Shown piece by piece: positions 1-9,197 of a stretch of 64,000 nucleotides of DNA. Within the stretch, counting starts at the first letter, position 1. Each line of letters starts with the position of its first letter. Below the pieces are notes generated by a model. That model ran no database searches. It saw only the letters and a program-made list of their open reading frames with translations, and was not told where the DNA came from. The stretch covers positions 378,510 to 442,509 of the forward strand of contig JADKAL010000003.1 in the NCBI GenBank assembly GCA_016715325.1, read 5' to 3'. A program made the translations under genes and the position numbers. Source of the DNA: Methylococcaceae bacterium. Its GTDB lineage: Bacteria; Pseudomonadota; Gammaproteobacteria; Methylococcales; Methylomonadaceae.

Positions 1-1344
1 ATATAAGGTTGTCGTTTCCGGCCAGAGTTGTAAACCGTGATTTTCGCGAACTTCTTTTTTGCCCGCTAAGTAATAAGCTTCACCCTTGTGTTCGAAGGCC
101 AGTTCGTAAACCATCAATTTGAGTTTAGGATCGTCCGTTGGATTGAACAAATTAAACACGCCGGTGTTCGCCACAATGCCCATGCCTAAGGGTTTGAAGT
201 CGATAGTGCCGGATAAATGCCCTGGATGTTCGGCTTCAGCGATAAATTTATCGATGTCGTCGATCACGACGACAGCATGCATGGCTAATTCGGTTCCGGC
301 GTGTTTGCCCTGATCTTTTCCGGTTGCAGGATCGGTGGCAGATAACGAAAAATCGCCTGCCATCGTTTCTTTAAAAGTAATGCCTGGATTTGGTGTAGTC
401 ATTTTTAAGATATAAGGTTCCAAGGGAACCCCCTCCTGGTTAAAGTTATTAAAATAGCGCTGCGCATCTGAACGACCCATTTCTATCAATTGGGCATTGG
501 TGATTTTTCCGAAATAAAGTGCAGAATCTAAGGGTAAAGGATGAGAAGGTTTGATCAGATGAAGAACGATAGGTTGTCGATGTCCGTAGACGGTTTCACC
601 GTTTTTAATGCGAGAGTTTATTTCTCCAATGGTTTGAATATCTTTAATTAATGCTCCGTTCGCGCTCATTTCCAGCATCTGAACATAAGCGTTAAGCAGT
701 CCGCTGCGGTAGTCCGGGGTATTGCCCATCACCCAAATCAGCCATAGTTCATTAGCGCCGCGTTTGACGGTGTCGATAAGGTTGGCGTCTTGAATAAATC
801 CCGAGTCGAGATAGGTGACACCGTTTATGACAACGGGAGGTAAGGCGCCCGGCAACGACATTCCGGCGACTAAGAAATCTTCCGTCATGTCCGTATGAGC
901 AATGACTTCATTCATTTTGTTATCGAAATTACAGACATTAAACGTCGCTTCAACGCCGGTGGCTGAACGAATCTTGTCAAAATCGATGCCTAGATGCGGA
1001 AAAACTTTTTGGCGGAATGAATCCGAGTCGCCTGCGGCTACAAAGCCGTGATGTAAAAAATCCGAAATAGAGGGTAATGACACAGTATCGAAAATCTTCA
1101 AGGATTTCCAGCGCTCGCAAATATCGTCAATGGTCAAGCCGGAAAGCAGCATGGCTAGATTCAACGAACCGCCGGAAGTGCCGTCCATATAATCGAATTC
1201 GATATTTCGCGCAAAAATTTCGGCAATAGCGCCAGCGGCGTAAGATAATCGCAAACCGCCTCCGGGAATAATCAAGGCGCGTTTGATGGCATCTTTTGAA
1301 TTGCGAGTGACGGCTCCCTGCGGTTTATGCGCTTTTTCGGCCAT
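1..1344 (-). CDS. Patatin-like phospholipase with start of a GMC-oxidoreductase-like region (3' end outside window)
   Basis: The reading frame opens with ATG at 1344 and stays open to the left edge, so the C-terminus is missing. The N-terminal half is a patatin-like acyl hydrolase: a glycine-rich oxyanion loop (PGGGLR, about residue 30), a nucleophile elbow GTSGG (about residue 60) and a DSG motif that should hold the catalytic Asp of the Ser-Asp dyad. After about residue 330 the sequence changes to a segment (AGDFSLSATDP, then VFNLFNPTDDPKLK and WPETTTLY) that resembles the region preceding the FAD domain in cholesterol-oxidase-like GMC oxidoreductases. The protein is therefore probably a patatin-GMC fusion acting on a lipid ester and then an alcohol. 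It is last in a likely operon after the alpha/beta hydrolase and the decarboxylase-like gene. The patatin call is firm; the fusion needs the sequence to the left. Confidence 0.8.
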   Translation of the reverse strand, partial: MAEKAHKPQGAVTRNSKDAIKRALIIPGGGLRLSYAAGAIAEIFARNIEFDYMDGTSGGSLNLAMLLSGLTIDDICERWKSLKIFDTVSLPSISDFLHHGFVAAGDSDSFRQKVFPHLGIDFDKIRSATGVEATFNVCNFDNKMNEVIAHTDMTEDFLVAGMSLPGALPPVVINGVTYLDSGFIQDANLIDTVKRGANELWLIWVMGNTPDYRSGLLNAYVQMLEMSANGALIKDIQTIGEINSRIKNGETVYGHRQPIVLHLIKPSHPLPLDSALYFGKITNAQLIEMGRSDAQRYFNNFNQEGVPLEPYILKMTTPNPGITFKETMAGDFSLSATDPATGKDQGKHAGTELAMHAVVVIDDIDKFIAEAEHPGHLSGTIDFKPLGMGIVANTGVFNLFNPTDDPKLKLMVYELAFEHKGEAYYLAGKKEVRENHGLQLWPETTTLY

Positions 1345-1379
1345 TTGACACCTTTATTTTGTTAATGACGCAATTGAAT

Positions 1380-2255
1380 TCATTTGGGTGGAATGGGTGC
1401 ATTTGGAGGCGAGAGCCATTCTTCACTTAAACCGAGATTAAAGACGGACTCGAAGCCTTCCGGTGCAGTTTTCGGCAGTTGATCCAAATCCAGAAACCAG
1501 CATTCGATGTGGTCGTCCAACGTTCCGGTTATCGAGGGAAGAAACATGGCTGCAAGCGGATCGCCGATTTCAAGGTCTTTCAGCGCTTGCAATCTGGGAT
1601 GTTCGCCGATGACAAAGCGGGCTTTTGCATTTTTCAATACATTGATGCCGAATTTCGTATCTAACAGAATATCCGACTTCATCAACATGCCGCGATACGA
1701 ACAATAATTAGATGCTCTTATCTTGACCGGAATCCAGGCCTTTTTTGGGGGCTCTATCTCTAAATAAGTAACCAGCTTACCGTCCAAATCATATTGACTA
1801 CTTACTTTGTTGTCTTCGATGATAAAGTTCAGATGACCTTGATGCTTCGGCATGCCCCAAATGCCTTTACCGCCCTTAACGGAAATCTCGGACGAAACCG
1901 GTAAATCGATAACATATTGACCGATTTTGAAAAACTTTTGAAAAATGGCAGGTAATAATCTTGGCGCGGGTTTCGATCCGTGCGTACAAGCTATCGCAAT
2001 GCTGTACTCAATATATTTACCGATCGGCGTATCTCGATAATCGATTACCGTTACAACTAGCAGTCCGGTATTCCATAATCTAAACGGATGAATGCCGGTC
2101 GCGGGTAGAAATTGTTTAGCTTTTTCCAGGTTGATCGGAAATAGCGCCATCATTGCCGGTGAGTTTTTTGCGGAAACCGGAAGTTTAAAAGGAATTCCGT
2201 CAACTAAAGCAAACCGGCCGACATAGTCCTGTATTCGTTTTGGTAAACCAAACAT
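1380..2255 (-). CDS. Acetoacetate decarboxylase-like (ADC superfamily) protein
   Basis: A 291-residue protein whose central part (about residues 120-150, with VKGGKGIWGMPKHQGHLNF) has the layout of acetoacetate decarboxylase family proteins, in which a lysine forms a Schiff base with a beta-keto acid. I cannot assign the Schiff-base lysine with certainty, and many family members are not true acetoacetate decarboxylases, so the substrate is unknown. It lies 35 bases upstream of the patatin-like gene and 41 bases downstream of the alpha/beta hydrolase on the same strand, which suggests one transcript handling a lipid or keto acid. No signal peptide is seen. Confidence 0.7.
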   Translation of the reverse strand: MFGLPKRIQDYVGRFALVDGIPFKLPVSAKNSPAMMALFPINLEKAKQFLPATGIHPFRLWNTGLLVVTVIDYRDTPIGKYIEYSIAIACTHGSKPAPRLLPAIFQKFFKIGQYVIDLPVSSEISVKGGKGIWGMPKHQGHLNFIIEDNKVSSQYDLDGKLVTYLEIEPPKKAWIPVKIRASNYCSYRGMLMKSDILLDTKFGINVLKNAKARFVIGEHPRLQALKDLEIGDPLAAMFLPSITGTLDDHIECWFLDLDQLPKTAPEGFESVFNLGLSEEWLSPPNAPIPPK

Positions 2256-2296
2256 GTTTGATTCCTCTTAAGTAGTTATTTTTTTTATCCGAACGA

Positions 2297-3346
2297 TTAT
2301 TTTTCGAGCGCTTCTAATATCAGCGGGAAAGTATCTTTCGCAGCATTTTTCCCCATAAATACATCCAAGTGACCGTAATTTGGGATGACATGCAATGAAT
2401 GGTAATCCTTTCTTATACTTGCAAAGTAGTTAAAGGCGTTAATCTGGCTTTGAGGCAGAAAGCAACGGTTATTTTGTCCGGCGAAAAAGGCGAATCGGGC
2501 ATTGGTTTTCGGCGGCGATGCGATAAAGTCGGCAGGAAGTTCGGGAAAACCTAGCACGGAAATTAGATGACCGTGTTTTACACAGCGGGTAATTTGATCG
2601 AAAAATGTCAAAGGAACGGCCTTAAACTCTTCTTTTAACCATTCATGGGTTTCGTCGTTTAAGTTTTCATGGCTCCAGAGGGCCGGAAAACCGCTGCCGT
2701 AAGTAAAGCTGACTTGTTTACAAACCGCGTTATTGCACTCATGATGCGTTAAATTAACAACTAAGGTAATGAATTTTGCAATGAGTGAGGGCGCTTCTAC
2801 ACCCCAGTGCGGATTTAGGTATTGGGTAGCGAATTCGACTAACGGTAATAAACAATTCAATTTGAATTTGGACCAAAGCGGAACAATCGGAGTGATCGAT
2901 ACGGCATTACTGATAATAGTTGACACTTCCGGTATTAAGCCTGCGCAAGCTGACATCGTAAAGCTGGTTGAACCTTGGCAATGGATAATGGCTTTAATTG
3001 CTTGACTGCCCGTCTCGGAGATGAGCTTTTTGACGGCTTGCGGATGGTCGTATAAAGCTGCTTGGTCTAGCGTCCATCGATTAGGTGGGAAGTCGATGGA
3101 TGCGCGCCAGTTTTCCAGCCAGACGTCATATCCTTCAGCGATAAGTCTATCGACAATGGTTTCATGGACAGGCGCTCTAAAAATGTTGGCTCTAACGCCT
3201 GCGCCGTGGACAAGAAGAACAGGGCACTTGCTTGGGGGATTTTGTCCGCGAACGTTTATCAGGTTCAGCGGCATCCCGTCGTCTGCTAAAAACGGCACCA
3301 CGCGTTCGATGTAATCGTGTTTAGCGTTCAACTTCTGTTCTGGCAT
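2297..3346 (-). CDS. Alpha/beta hydrolase, lipase/acyltransferase-like
   Basis: A 349-residue alpha/beta hydrolase. The oxyanion strand is seen as PVLLVHGAGVR (about residues 43-53), the nucleophile elbow as HCQGSTSF (about residue 123, a variant of GxSxG with Cys-Gln before the glycine) and a late histidine as NYGHLDVFMG (about residue 325). The nucleophile motif departs from the classic form, so the enzyme may be an acyltransferase or a lipase of unusual type. It is the first gene of a probable leftward operon with the decarboxylase-like and patatin-like genes. An ATG start at 3346 has AAGGAGT a few bases upstream, a good Shine-Dalgarno match. Confidence 0.75.
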   Translation of the reverse strand: MPEQKLNAKHDYIERVVPFLADDGMPLNLINVRGQNPPSKCPVLLVHGAGVRANIFRAPVHETIVDRLIAEGYDVWLENWRASIDFPPNRWTLDQAALYDHPQAVKKLISETGSQAIKAIIHCQGSTSFTMSACAGLIPEVSTIISNAVSITPIVPLWSKFKLNCLLPLVEFATQYLNPHWGVEAPSLIAKFITLVVNLTHHECNNAVCKQVSFTYGSGFPALWSHENLNDETHEWLKEEFKAVPLTFFDQITRCVKHGHLISVLGFPELPADFIASPPKTNARFAFFAGQNNRCFLPQSQINAFNYFASIRKDYHSLHVIPNYGHLDVFMGKNAAKDTFPLILEALEK

Positions 3347-3455
3347 GAATACTCCTTTCGTTATCGGTAGAGTTAATTCGGTTTAATCATTCCATGAGTC
3401 AACTCGTTATTAGTTATCGACACGCTGGTATTTTCAAATTCTTTTTTAGGTAGAG

Positions 3456-3469
3456 ACCAACCTGTTGGT
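3456..3469. promoter_or_regulatory. TetR-type operator candidate upstream of the hydrolase operon
   Basis: ACCAACCTGTTGGT is a perfect inverted repeat with 6-base arms, about 110 bases upstream of the hydrolase start. Short ACC...GGT palindromes of this kind are typical of TetR-family operators, often next to TAGA as here. No regulator gene lies beside it, so the link to the operon is an inference from position only. Confidence 0.35.
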
Positions 3470-3716
3470 TAATAATAGTTCAAAAAAATTATTTTTTAGG
3501 TAAGACCAGTGAAGCAACCTTGAATGGCGCTTAATTCCGGGTAAAGTCCATGATGTACGCTAACATTTTTGAATTCAAAATGTCAGTAATCATTCGATGG
3601 AGATAAAAATAAATAACAAAAAGCGCTCCATGAGTGAAGCGTAAGCGAAGAATAAATGCTTCAAATCCCTATTTTTTTGCTGTTGCTCGATAAATTCAAC
3701 ACAAGAAAATGCGTTG

Positions 3717-3738
3717 ATGAAACTAACGTTTGTTTCAT
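3717..3738. repeat. 22-base near-perfect palindrome
   Basis: The site starts ATGAAAC and ends GTTTCAT around a central AACGTT. Only the bases flanking the centre break the symmetry. It could be a dimeric regulator site, but it sits roughly 370 bases from the nearest gene start, so its role is unknown. Confidence 0.4.
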
Positions 3739-3956
3739 TAAGCTTTTAAGCTATTTAAGTTATATTGAGAATAAGAAGTGTTTGCTATGAAAATATCCGG
3801 TGAAGTTCTTAAATGAACTCAAAACGAACAGTAAATGATTGATTTAGTTTGCAGCTCGGTTTCATAACCAAGCGCTCCCTATGAGTATATGAATATAATC
3901 AATCTACTTGGGCGATTCTTAAGGATTAAAACAAGAAACTATATTAAAAAACATAA

Positions 3957-3990
3957 AAACAACCACTTATTTTAATAAGTGGTTGTTTGT
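3957..3990 (-). terminator. Rho-independent terminator of glgP
   Basis: AAACAACCACTTATT is followed after a two-base loop by its perfect complement, giving a stem of about 15 bp. Read on the minus strand it lies about 40 bases after the glgP stop and is followed by a run of T residues. Confidence 0.75.
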
Positions 3991-4030
3991 TGATGATAGC
4001 AGTAAGGATTTATTAGCGCGTACTTCAGCT

Positions 4031-6544
4031 TTATTCACACGCAATATTTTCTACTTTCACAGGCGTAAGCTTCCAGATTTCGTCGTTATATTCTGTTATC
4101 GTACGATCGGTTGAAAACTTTCCGCTGGCCGCACAATTGAGAATGCTCATGCGTGTCCAAAGCTCTTGGTCGCGGTAAACGGTTTCAACTCTTTTTTGAG
4201 CTTCCACAAAACTTCTAAAATCGGCAATCGTCATCCATGGATCGTGCGGACTCTTCATCGAACCGATCAATGCATCGAAAATACCCGGTTCGAATTGGTT
4301 AAAATGCCCCCATTCCAATAGATGCAACACGCGTTTTAAATCTTCGTCTTGTTCGATAATTCCGGCAGGGTCGTAAGTGTGGCGGGTAGACTCCACTTGA
4401 TCTTCCGTTAAACCGAAGAGGAAGAAATTCTCATCGCCGACTTCTTCGCGAATTTCGATATTCGCGCCATCCAGCGTGCCGATAGTCAATGCGCCGTTCA
4501 TCATGAATTTCATGTTACCGGTACCGGAGGCTTCTTTTCCGGCCGTCGAAATCTGTTCCGAAAGGTCGGCGCCCGGACAGATAATTTCCATCGCGGAAAC
4601 CCGGTAATTGGGCAGAAAAATAAGTTTCAATTTATCGCCGACCTCGGGGTCGTTGTTGATGACGGCTCCGACATTATTGATTAACTTGATGATTTTTTTT
4701 GCCATGTAATAGCCAGGCGCCGCTTTTCCTCCGATTAATACGCAACGATCCGTCCAATGAGCGGTGTCGCCGCGTTTAATGCGATCGTAAAGATGTATTA
4801 CATGTAATACATTCAGCAGTTGGCGTTTATATTCGTGAATTCGTTTAACTTGAACGTCGAATAAGGCATTTGCGTTCAAATTTATTCCGTTTTCTTGTTT
4901 TTTAAATTCAATTAAGCGCTGCTTTGCATTTAACCGGATTTTTTGCCACCGTTTGCGGAACGTTTTGTTTTCTGCGTAAGGAACCAGTTTTTTTAATAAC
5001 GATAAATCATTTAACCAGCCGTCGCCGATGGTTTCCGTTATTAATTTAGCCAGCTCGGGATTGCATGACGCTAACCAGCGTCTGGGGGTAACGCCGTTGG
5101 TTTTATTGTTGAATTTTTGCGGCCAAAGTTCGTAAAAGTCACGGAAAAGCCCTTGTTGCAGCAATTTAGAATGCAACGCAGCAACACCGTTGACCGAATA
5201 ACTTCCGACGATGGCAAGGTAGGCCATTCTAACGTGTTGTTCGTGGCCTTCTTCGATTAAAGACATGCGCGTCAAACGATCTTTGTCGCCGGGCCAGTGG
5301 GCGGAGACTTCTGCGAGGAAATGCGCGTTGATGTCGAAAATAATCTCCATCAATCTTGGCAGAAGTTGTTTGAATAAGTTAACCGACCATCGTTCCAATG
5401 CTTCCGGCAATAAGGTGTGATTGGTATAAGCCATTGTGTTGCTGGTGATTTTCCAGGCTTCATCCCAGTCTAATCCGTAGATATCCATTAACAAGCGCAT
5501 AAGTTCGGCTACTGCGATGCTAGGATGGGTATCGTTGAGTTGGAAGCAATTTTTTGCGGCGAAATCGGTAAAGTCGTGACCGTGGCGTCCGACCCAGATT
5601 CCCAGAACATCCTGCAAGCTAGCCGACGCAAGTAAATATTGCTGTTTCAATCGGAGAACTTTGCCGTTTTCGCTGGCATCGTTCGGATATAAAACCATGG
5701 TGATATTTTCCGCGCCGTTTTTTGCTGCAACCGCTTCGGCATAATCGCCTTCATTGAATTCTTGTAAATCGAATTCTTCAGTCGCGGTGGCTTTCCATAG
5801 CCTTAAAGTGTTGACGGTGTTGTTACGGAATCCGGGAACCGGTGTGTCGTAAGGCACGGCGAGCACATCGTGAGTATCGACCCAGCAAACCCGTTTTTTG
5901 CCGCGTTCGTCGATATGAGTTTCTGTTCGTCCGCCGAATTTTATGACTTGTTTGTATTCGAAGCGTTCGATTTCCCAAACATTTCCGTTCCGTAGCCAAT
6001 GGTCTGGCTTTTCTATCTGTTCTCCGTTAATGATCAACTGTGAAAACATACCGTATTCATAACGCAAGCCGTAACCGGTTACCGGTAGACCTAAGGTTGC
6101 ACAGCTATCGATGAAGCAAGCAGCTAATCGCCCTAAACCGCCATTGCCCAAACCGGCATCGTATTCGCTATCGACTAACTCTTCCATCTCGAGACCGAGA
6201 TCGTGCATGGCTTTGGTGGCGACATCGGTTAGACCCATATTAATCATGGCGTTACTGAGTGTGCGACCCATTAAGAATTCCATCGACAGATAGCAAGCTC
6301 TTTTGCAATCCTGCTCTTTATAGGCGTTATAGGTTTTTTTCCAGCGCTCGATTAATCGGTCGCTGACCGCTAACGACAAAGCTTCGTAGGCGTAATGCAG
6401 CGATTTGCAATTTTCGTCTCGTCCCAAACGATGTCCGTAATAGCGCTTAAAATCGGCTGTTAATTGTTCTTCATCCATCCCTAGTTCGGGCAAAGAGCAG
6501 ATGGTTGGACGAGGTGTGCTTTTCTTAAAATTTCTATGTGGCAT
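4031..6544 (-). CDS. glgP: Glycogen/starch phosphorylase
   Basis: Glycogen phosphorylase releases glucose-1-phosphate from alpha-1,4-glucans using pyridoxal phosphate. The protein is about 837 residues, the usual family length. It shows SMEFLMGRTL and the glycine-rich stretch YDAGLGNGGLGRLAACF in the N-terminal half, and the PLP-binding region KEASGTGNMKFMMNGALT near the C-terminus, where the first lysine after GNM is the expected Schiff-base residue. I chose the ATG at 6544 (MPHRNFKK) because the alternative four codons upstream is a TTG; GGAAAAG precedes the ATG. The gene is alone on its transcript, with a strong hairpin after it. Stored glycogen breakdown under carbon or oxygen limitation is the natural role, which would feed pyruvate to the NifJ enzyme encoded further on. 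Confidence 0.95.
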   Translation of the reverse strand: MPHRNFKKSTPRPTICSLPELGMDEEQLTADFKRYYGHRLGRDENCKSLHYAYEALSLAVSDRLIERWKKTYNAYKEQDCKRACYLSMEFLMGRTLSNAMINMGLTDVATKAMHDLGLEMEELVDSEYDAGLGNGGLGRLAACFIDSCATLGLPVTGYGLRYEYGMFSQLIINGEQIEKPDHWLRNGNVWEIERFEYKQVIKFGGRTETHIDERGKKRVCWVDTHDVLAVPYDTPVPGFRNNTVNTLRLWKATATEEFDLQEFNEGDYAEAVAAKNGAENITMVLYPNDASENGKVLRLKQQYLLASASLQDVLGIWVGRHGHDFTDFAAKNCFQLNDTHPSIAVAELMRLLMDIYGLDWDEAWKITSNTMAYTNHTLLPEALERWSVNLFKQLLPRLMEIIFDINAHFLAEVSAHWPGDKDRLTRMSLIEEGHEQHVRMAYLAIVGSYSVNGVAALHSKLLQQGLFRDFYELWPQKFNNKTNGVTPRRWLASCNPELAKLITETIGDGWLNDLSLLKKLVPYAENKTFRKRWQKIRLNAKQRLIEFKKQENGINLNANALFDVQVKRIHEYKRQLLNVLHVIHLYDRIKRGDTAHWTDRCVLIGGKAAPGYYMAKKIIKLINNVGAVINNDPEVGDKLKLIFLPNYRVSAMEIICPGADLSEQISTAGKEASGTGNMKFMMNGALTIGTLDGANIEIREEVGDENFFLFGLTEDQVESTRHTYDPAGIIEQDEDLKRVLHLLEWGHFNQFEPGIFDALIGSMKSPHDPWMTIADFRSFVEAQKRVETVYRDQELWTRMSILNCAASGKFSTDRTITEYNDEIWKLTPVKVENIACE

Positions 6545-6870
6545 CTTCTTTTCCAAAGGGGAGTCGGTGATAATACTAACCCTAAATAAGCGATAGATAA
6601 AACTCGCGAATCCGAATCGATAAATAATCTGCTGTATCGGCGTATAAACGTGTGATGAAGCTTAAAACTTATCTTGCGGCATTTTACTTAACTCGTAATG
6701 GTAACAATATCGCCGCGCTTTTCATATCATAAGCTGGGAAACAATGTGTTTCTTTTTAGCGGTTTAGTCTCCGGCTGAGCGATGTTTTTCTTTAAATACG
6801 CTAAAATCTGGACAATATCAGACAATTTAGGCACAATTAACGGCTAAAATTCATCTCAATTTAAACCAGT
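6545..6870. other. Divergent intergenic region glgP/aroQ
   Basis: About 326 bases between the divergent starts of glgP and aroQ. It must carry both promoters, but I cannot point to convincing -35/-10 pairs or an operator. No open frame or RNA structure is evident. Confidence 0.5.
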
Positions 6871-6876
6871 GTGGTC

Positions 6877-7338
6877 ATGGCGACAATAACGGTACTAAAC
6901 GGACCCAATTTGAACTTATTAGGTCTGCGCGAGCCTAGCCATTACGGTACTCAAACTTTATCCGACATTAAATTTTGCTTAGAAGAGAGGGCTGCCGGAT
7001 TTGGTATTCAGTTGAATTTTCACCAAAACAATGCCGAACATGAAATCGTGGAGCATATTCACCAAGCTTTCCACGCTAAAGTCGATTTCATTATTATCAA
7101 TCCGGCGGCATTTACGCATACTAGTATTGCACTTCGTGATGCGTTACTGGCAACTCGCATACCTTTCATAGAAGTTCATTTATCGAACGTACATGCTCGT
7201 GAAGCGTTCAGAAAGCATTCATATCTGTCGGATATCGCTGTCGGCGTTATCTGCGGTTTGGGTGCTAAAGGATACGAGCTCGCCCTGGAGGCGGCTTATC
7301 AGAAAATAACAAGTCAAGAGACAAATCATGGACATTAG
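6877..7338 (+). CDS. aroQ: Type II 3-dehydroquinate dehydratase
   Basis: Third step of the shikimate pathway, 3-dehydroquinate to 3-dehydroshikimate. Diagnostic features are [17 protein letters not shown] at the N-terminus (with the catalytic Tyr of the lid), [16 protein letters not shown] in the middle, and EVHLSN followed by [10 protein letters not shown], which holds the catalytic His region. An in-frame GTG two codons upstream (6871) is possible, but the ATG at 6877 aligns with the family start. The gene overlaps accB by 11 bases, so the two are probably translationally coupled; aroQ-accB-accC is the standard gammaproteobacterial order. Confidence 0.95.
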   Translation: MATITVLNGPNLNLLGLREPSHYGTQTLSDIKFCLEERAAGFGIQLNFHQNNAEHEIVEHIHQAFHAKVDFIIINPAAFTHTSIALRDALLATRIPFIEVHLSNVHAREAFRKHSYLSDIAVGVICGLGAKGYELALEAAYQKITSQETNHGH

Positions 7339-7771
7339 AAAAATAAAAAAACTGATCGAAATTTTAGAGGAATCGGGGATAGCCGAGCTGGAAATTAAAG
7401 AAGGCGAAGAGTCTATCCGGATCAACCGGTATTCTTCAGCGCCTGCGCCAATGGCTTACGCGCCTCAATCGATAGCGCCCGTTATGCAGGGTGCGACTTC
7501 GGTTTCCGTTGCGCCTGCCGCGGAAGAAGTTATCACCGGACATATCGTAAAATCGCCGATGGTTGGTACCTTTTACCGGTCGGCATCGCCCGGTGCAAAA
7601 GCGTTTGTAGAAGTCGGTCACTCTGTCATGCAAGGCGATACCTTGTGTATCATCGAAGCGATGAAAATCCTTAATCAGATCGAAGCAGATAAAAGCGGTA
7701 CAGTCACCAAGATTATGGTGGAAAATGCGGAACCGGTGGAATACGGTCAACCCCTGTTCATCATTGAATAA
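7328..7771 (+). CDS. accB: Biotin carboxyl carrier protein of acetyl-CoA carboxylase
   Basis: A 147-residue carrier. Residues 1-35 form the short helical N-terminus, residues 36-70 an Ala/Pro-rich linker, and residues 71-147 the biotinyl domain. The biotin attachment site is EAMKILNQ with Lys113; Ile replaces the second Met of the common AMKM form, which is a mild variant. AccB carries biotin between AccC and the carboxyltransferase to make malonyl-CoA. The start codon lies inside the end of aroQ and accC follows after 18 bases. Confidence 0.96.
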   Translation: MDIRKIKKLIEILEESGIAELEIKEGEESIRINRYSSAPAPMAYAPQSIAPVMQGATSVSVAPAAEEVITGHIVKSPMVGTFYRSASPGAKAFVEVGHSVMQGDTLCIIEAMKILNQIEADKSGTVTKIMVENAEPVEYGQPLFIIE

Positions 7772-7789
7772 CATCTGGACGGGAAAGTC

Positions 7790-9133
7790 ATGTTCGATAA
7801 GATCGTAATCGCCAATCGCGGCGAAATTGCACTGCGCATATTGCGCGCTTGTAGAGAGTTGGGTATCAAAGTCGTTGCCGTTCATTCGGAGGCGGACCGC
7901 GACTTAAAGCACGTTCGTTTAGCGGATGAATCCGTTTGTATTGGGCCGGCGCCTTCCATTGACAGTTACCTGAATATTCCCGCTATTATTAGCGCTGCTG
8001 AAGTGACGGATGCCGAAGCTATTCATCCAGGCTACGGATTTCTGTCCGAAAATGCGGATTTTTCCGAGAAAGTCAAACAAAGCGGCTTCGTATTTATCGG
8101 TCCAAATGCCGACACGATAAGGATGATGGGGGACAAGATTTCCGCCAAAAATGCGATGATTGCCGCTGGTATTCCGTGTGTTCCAGGAAATAACGATCCG
8201 CTCGGCGACAATTCTAAGAAGAATTTAAAATTAGCGCAAGAAATCGGTTATCCGGTCATAATCAAAGCGGCCGGCGGCGGCGGCGGTCGAGGAATGCGTA
8301 CCGTGCACACCGATGCGGCTTTAATTAATGCCATTACGATGACCACAGGCTAAGCAGCAGCAGCTTTTGGTAACGACACGGTTTACATGGAAAAATTCCT
8401 TGAAAATCCAAGGCATATAGAAATTCAGGTCATGGCGGACGGGCACGGGCATGCTATCCATTTGGGTGAACGCGACTGTTCAATGCAGCGTCGTCATCAA
8501 AAAGTAGTGGAAGAAGCGCCTGCGCCTGGTATTACCGAAGAACAACGCAAGGTGATGGGCGAACGCTGCGCCAAGGCTTGTATTGATATCGGCTATTTAG
8601 GGGCTGGAACTTTCGAGTTTTTATACGAAAGAGGTCAATTCTACTTCATCGAAATGAACACTCGCGTTCAGGTCGAACATCCCGTTACCGAAATGATTAC
8701 CGGTTTCGATATTGTAAAGGAACAGCTTCGGATCGCTGCCGGTTTACCTTTGTCGATTACCCAAGAACAAGTCCGTTTTACCGGTCATGCTATCGAATGC
8801 CGGTTGAATGCCGAAGATCCTAGAAATTTTATGCCCTGCCCCGGAACCATCGAACAGTTCCACATGCCGGGCGGACCGGGTATCCGATGCGAAACGCATA
8901 TTTACAACGGCTACAAAGTACCTCCGTATTACGATTCTATGATCGGCAAATTGATCGCGCACGGCGAAGATCGGAAAAGCGCGATTGCCCGGATGAATAC
9001 AGCTTTAAACGAAATTATTATCGACGGCATAAAGACTAATATTCCTTTGCAGCAGGATATTATGAATGACAGCGGTTTTATTGCCGGAGGACAAAATATT
9101 CATTATCTGGAAAAGAAACTCGGTCTTACCTAA
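7790..9133 (+). pseudogene. accC: Biotin carboxylase, interrupted by one in-frame TAA
   Basis: AccC carboxylates biotin on AccB using ATP and bicarbonate. The frame from 7790 to 9133 encodes a complete 447-position biotin carboxylase except that codon 188 (8351-8353) is TAA. Before it come the N-terminal domain ([14 protein letters not shown]) and the glycine-rich ATP lid ([12 protein letters not shown]); after it, in the same frame, [31 protein letters not shown] and [15 protein letters not shown] with the catalytic and ATP-binding residues. Homologues usually carry Glu at this position (SEAxAAFG), so one base, GAA to TAA, explains the stop. The enzyme is normally essential, so a consensus error or a second copy elsewhere is more likely than real loss. 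An ATG at 8387 could only start a fragment without the N-terminal domain. Confidence 0.9.
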
Positions 9134-9197
9134 CGAATGCTTTTAAGCATGTAAAGTATTCCCCGGCGATTAATCAAATTGGTCATTTAGTGTCGAT

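Larger units (their letters stand above)
3347..4030. other. 684-base intergenic region with operator-like palindromes
   Basis: No convincing gene is seen on either strand. The region is AT-rich and lies between two leftward units. It holds an inverted repeat at 3456-3469, a near-perfect 22-base palindrome at 3717-3738, and the glgP terminator at 3957-3990. A segment reading TTTTTTAGGTA(G)AGACCA occurs twice, near 3444-3459 and 3492-3510, as an imperfect direct repeat. Confidence 0.6.

Noticed and set aside
8387..9133. Separate short accC-like gene from ATG 8387
   Set aside because: It lacks the N-terminal domain and much of the ATP site, and the frame is the same as the 187-residue part, so it is the second half of one gene.
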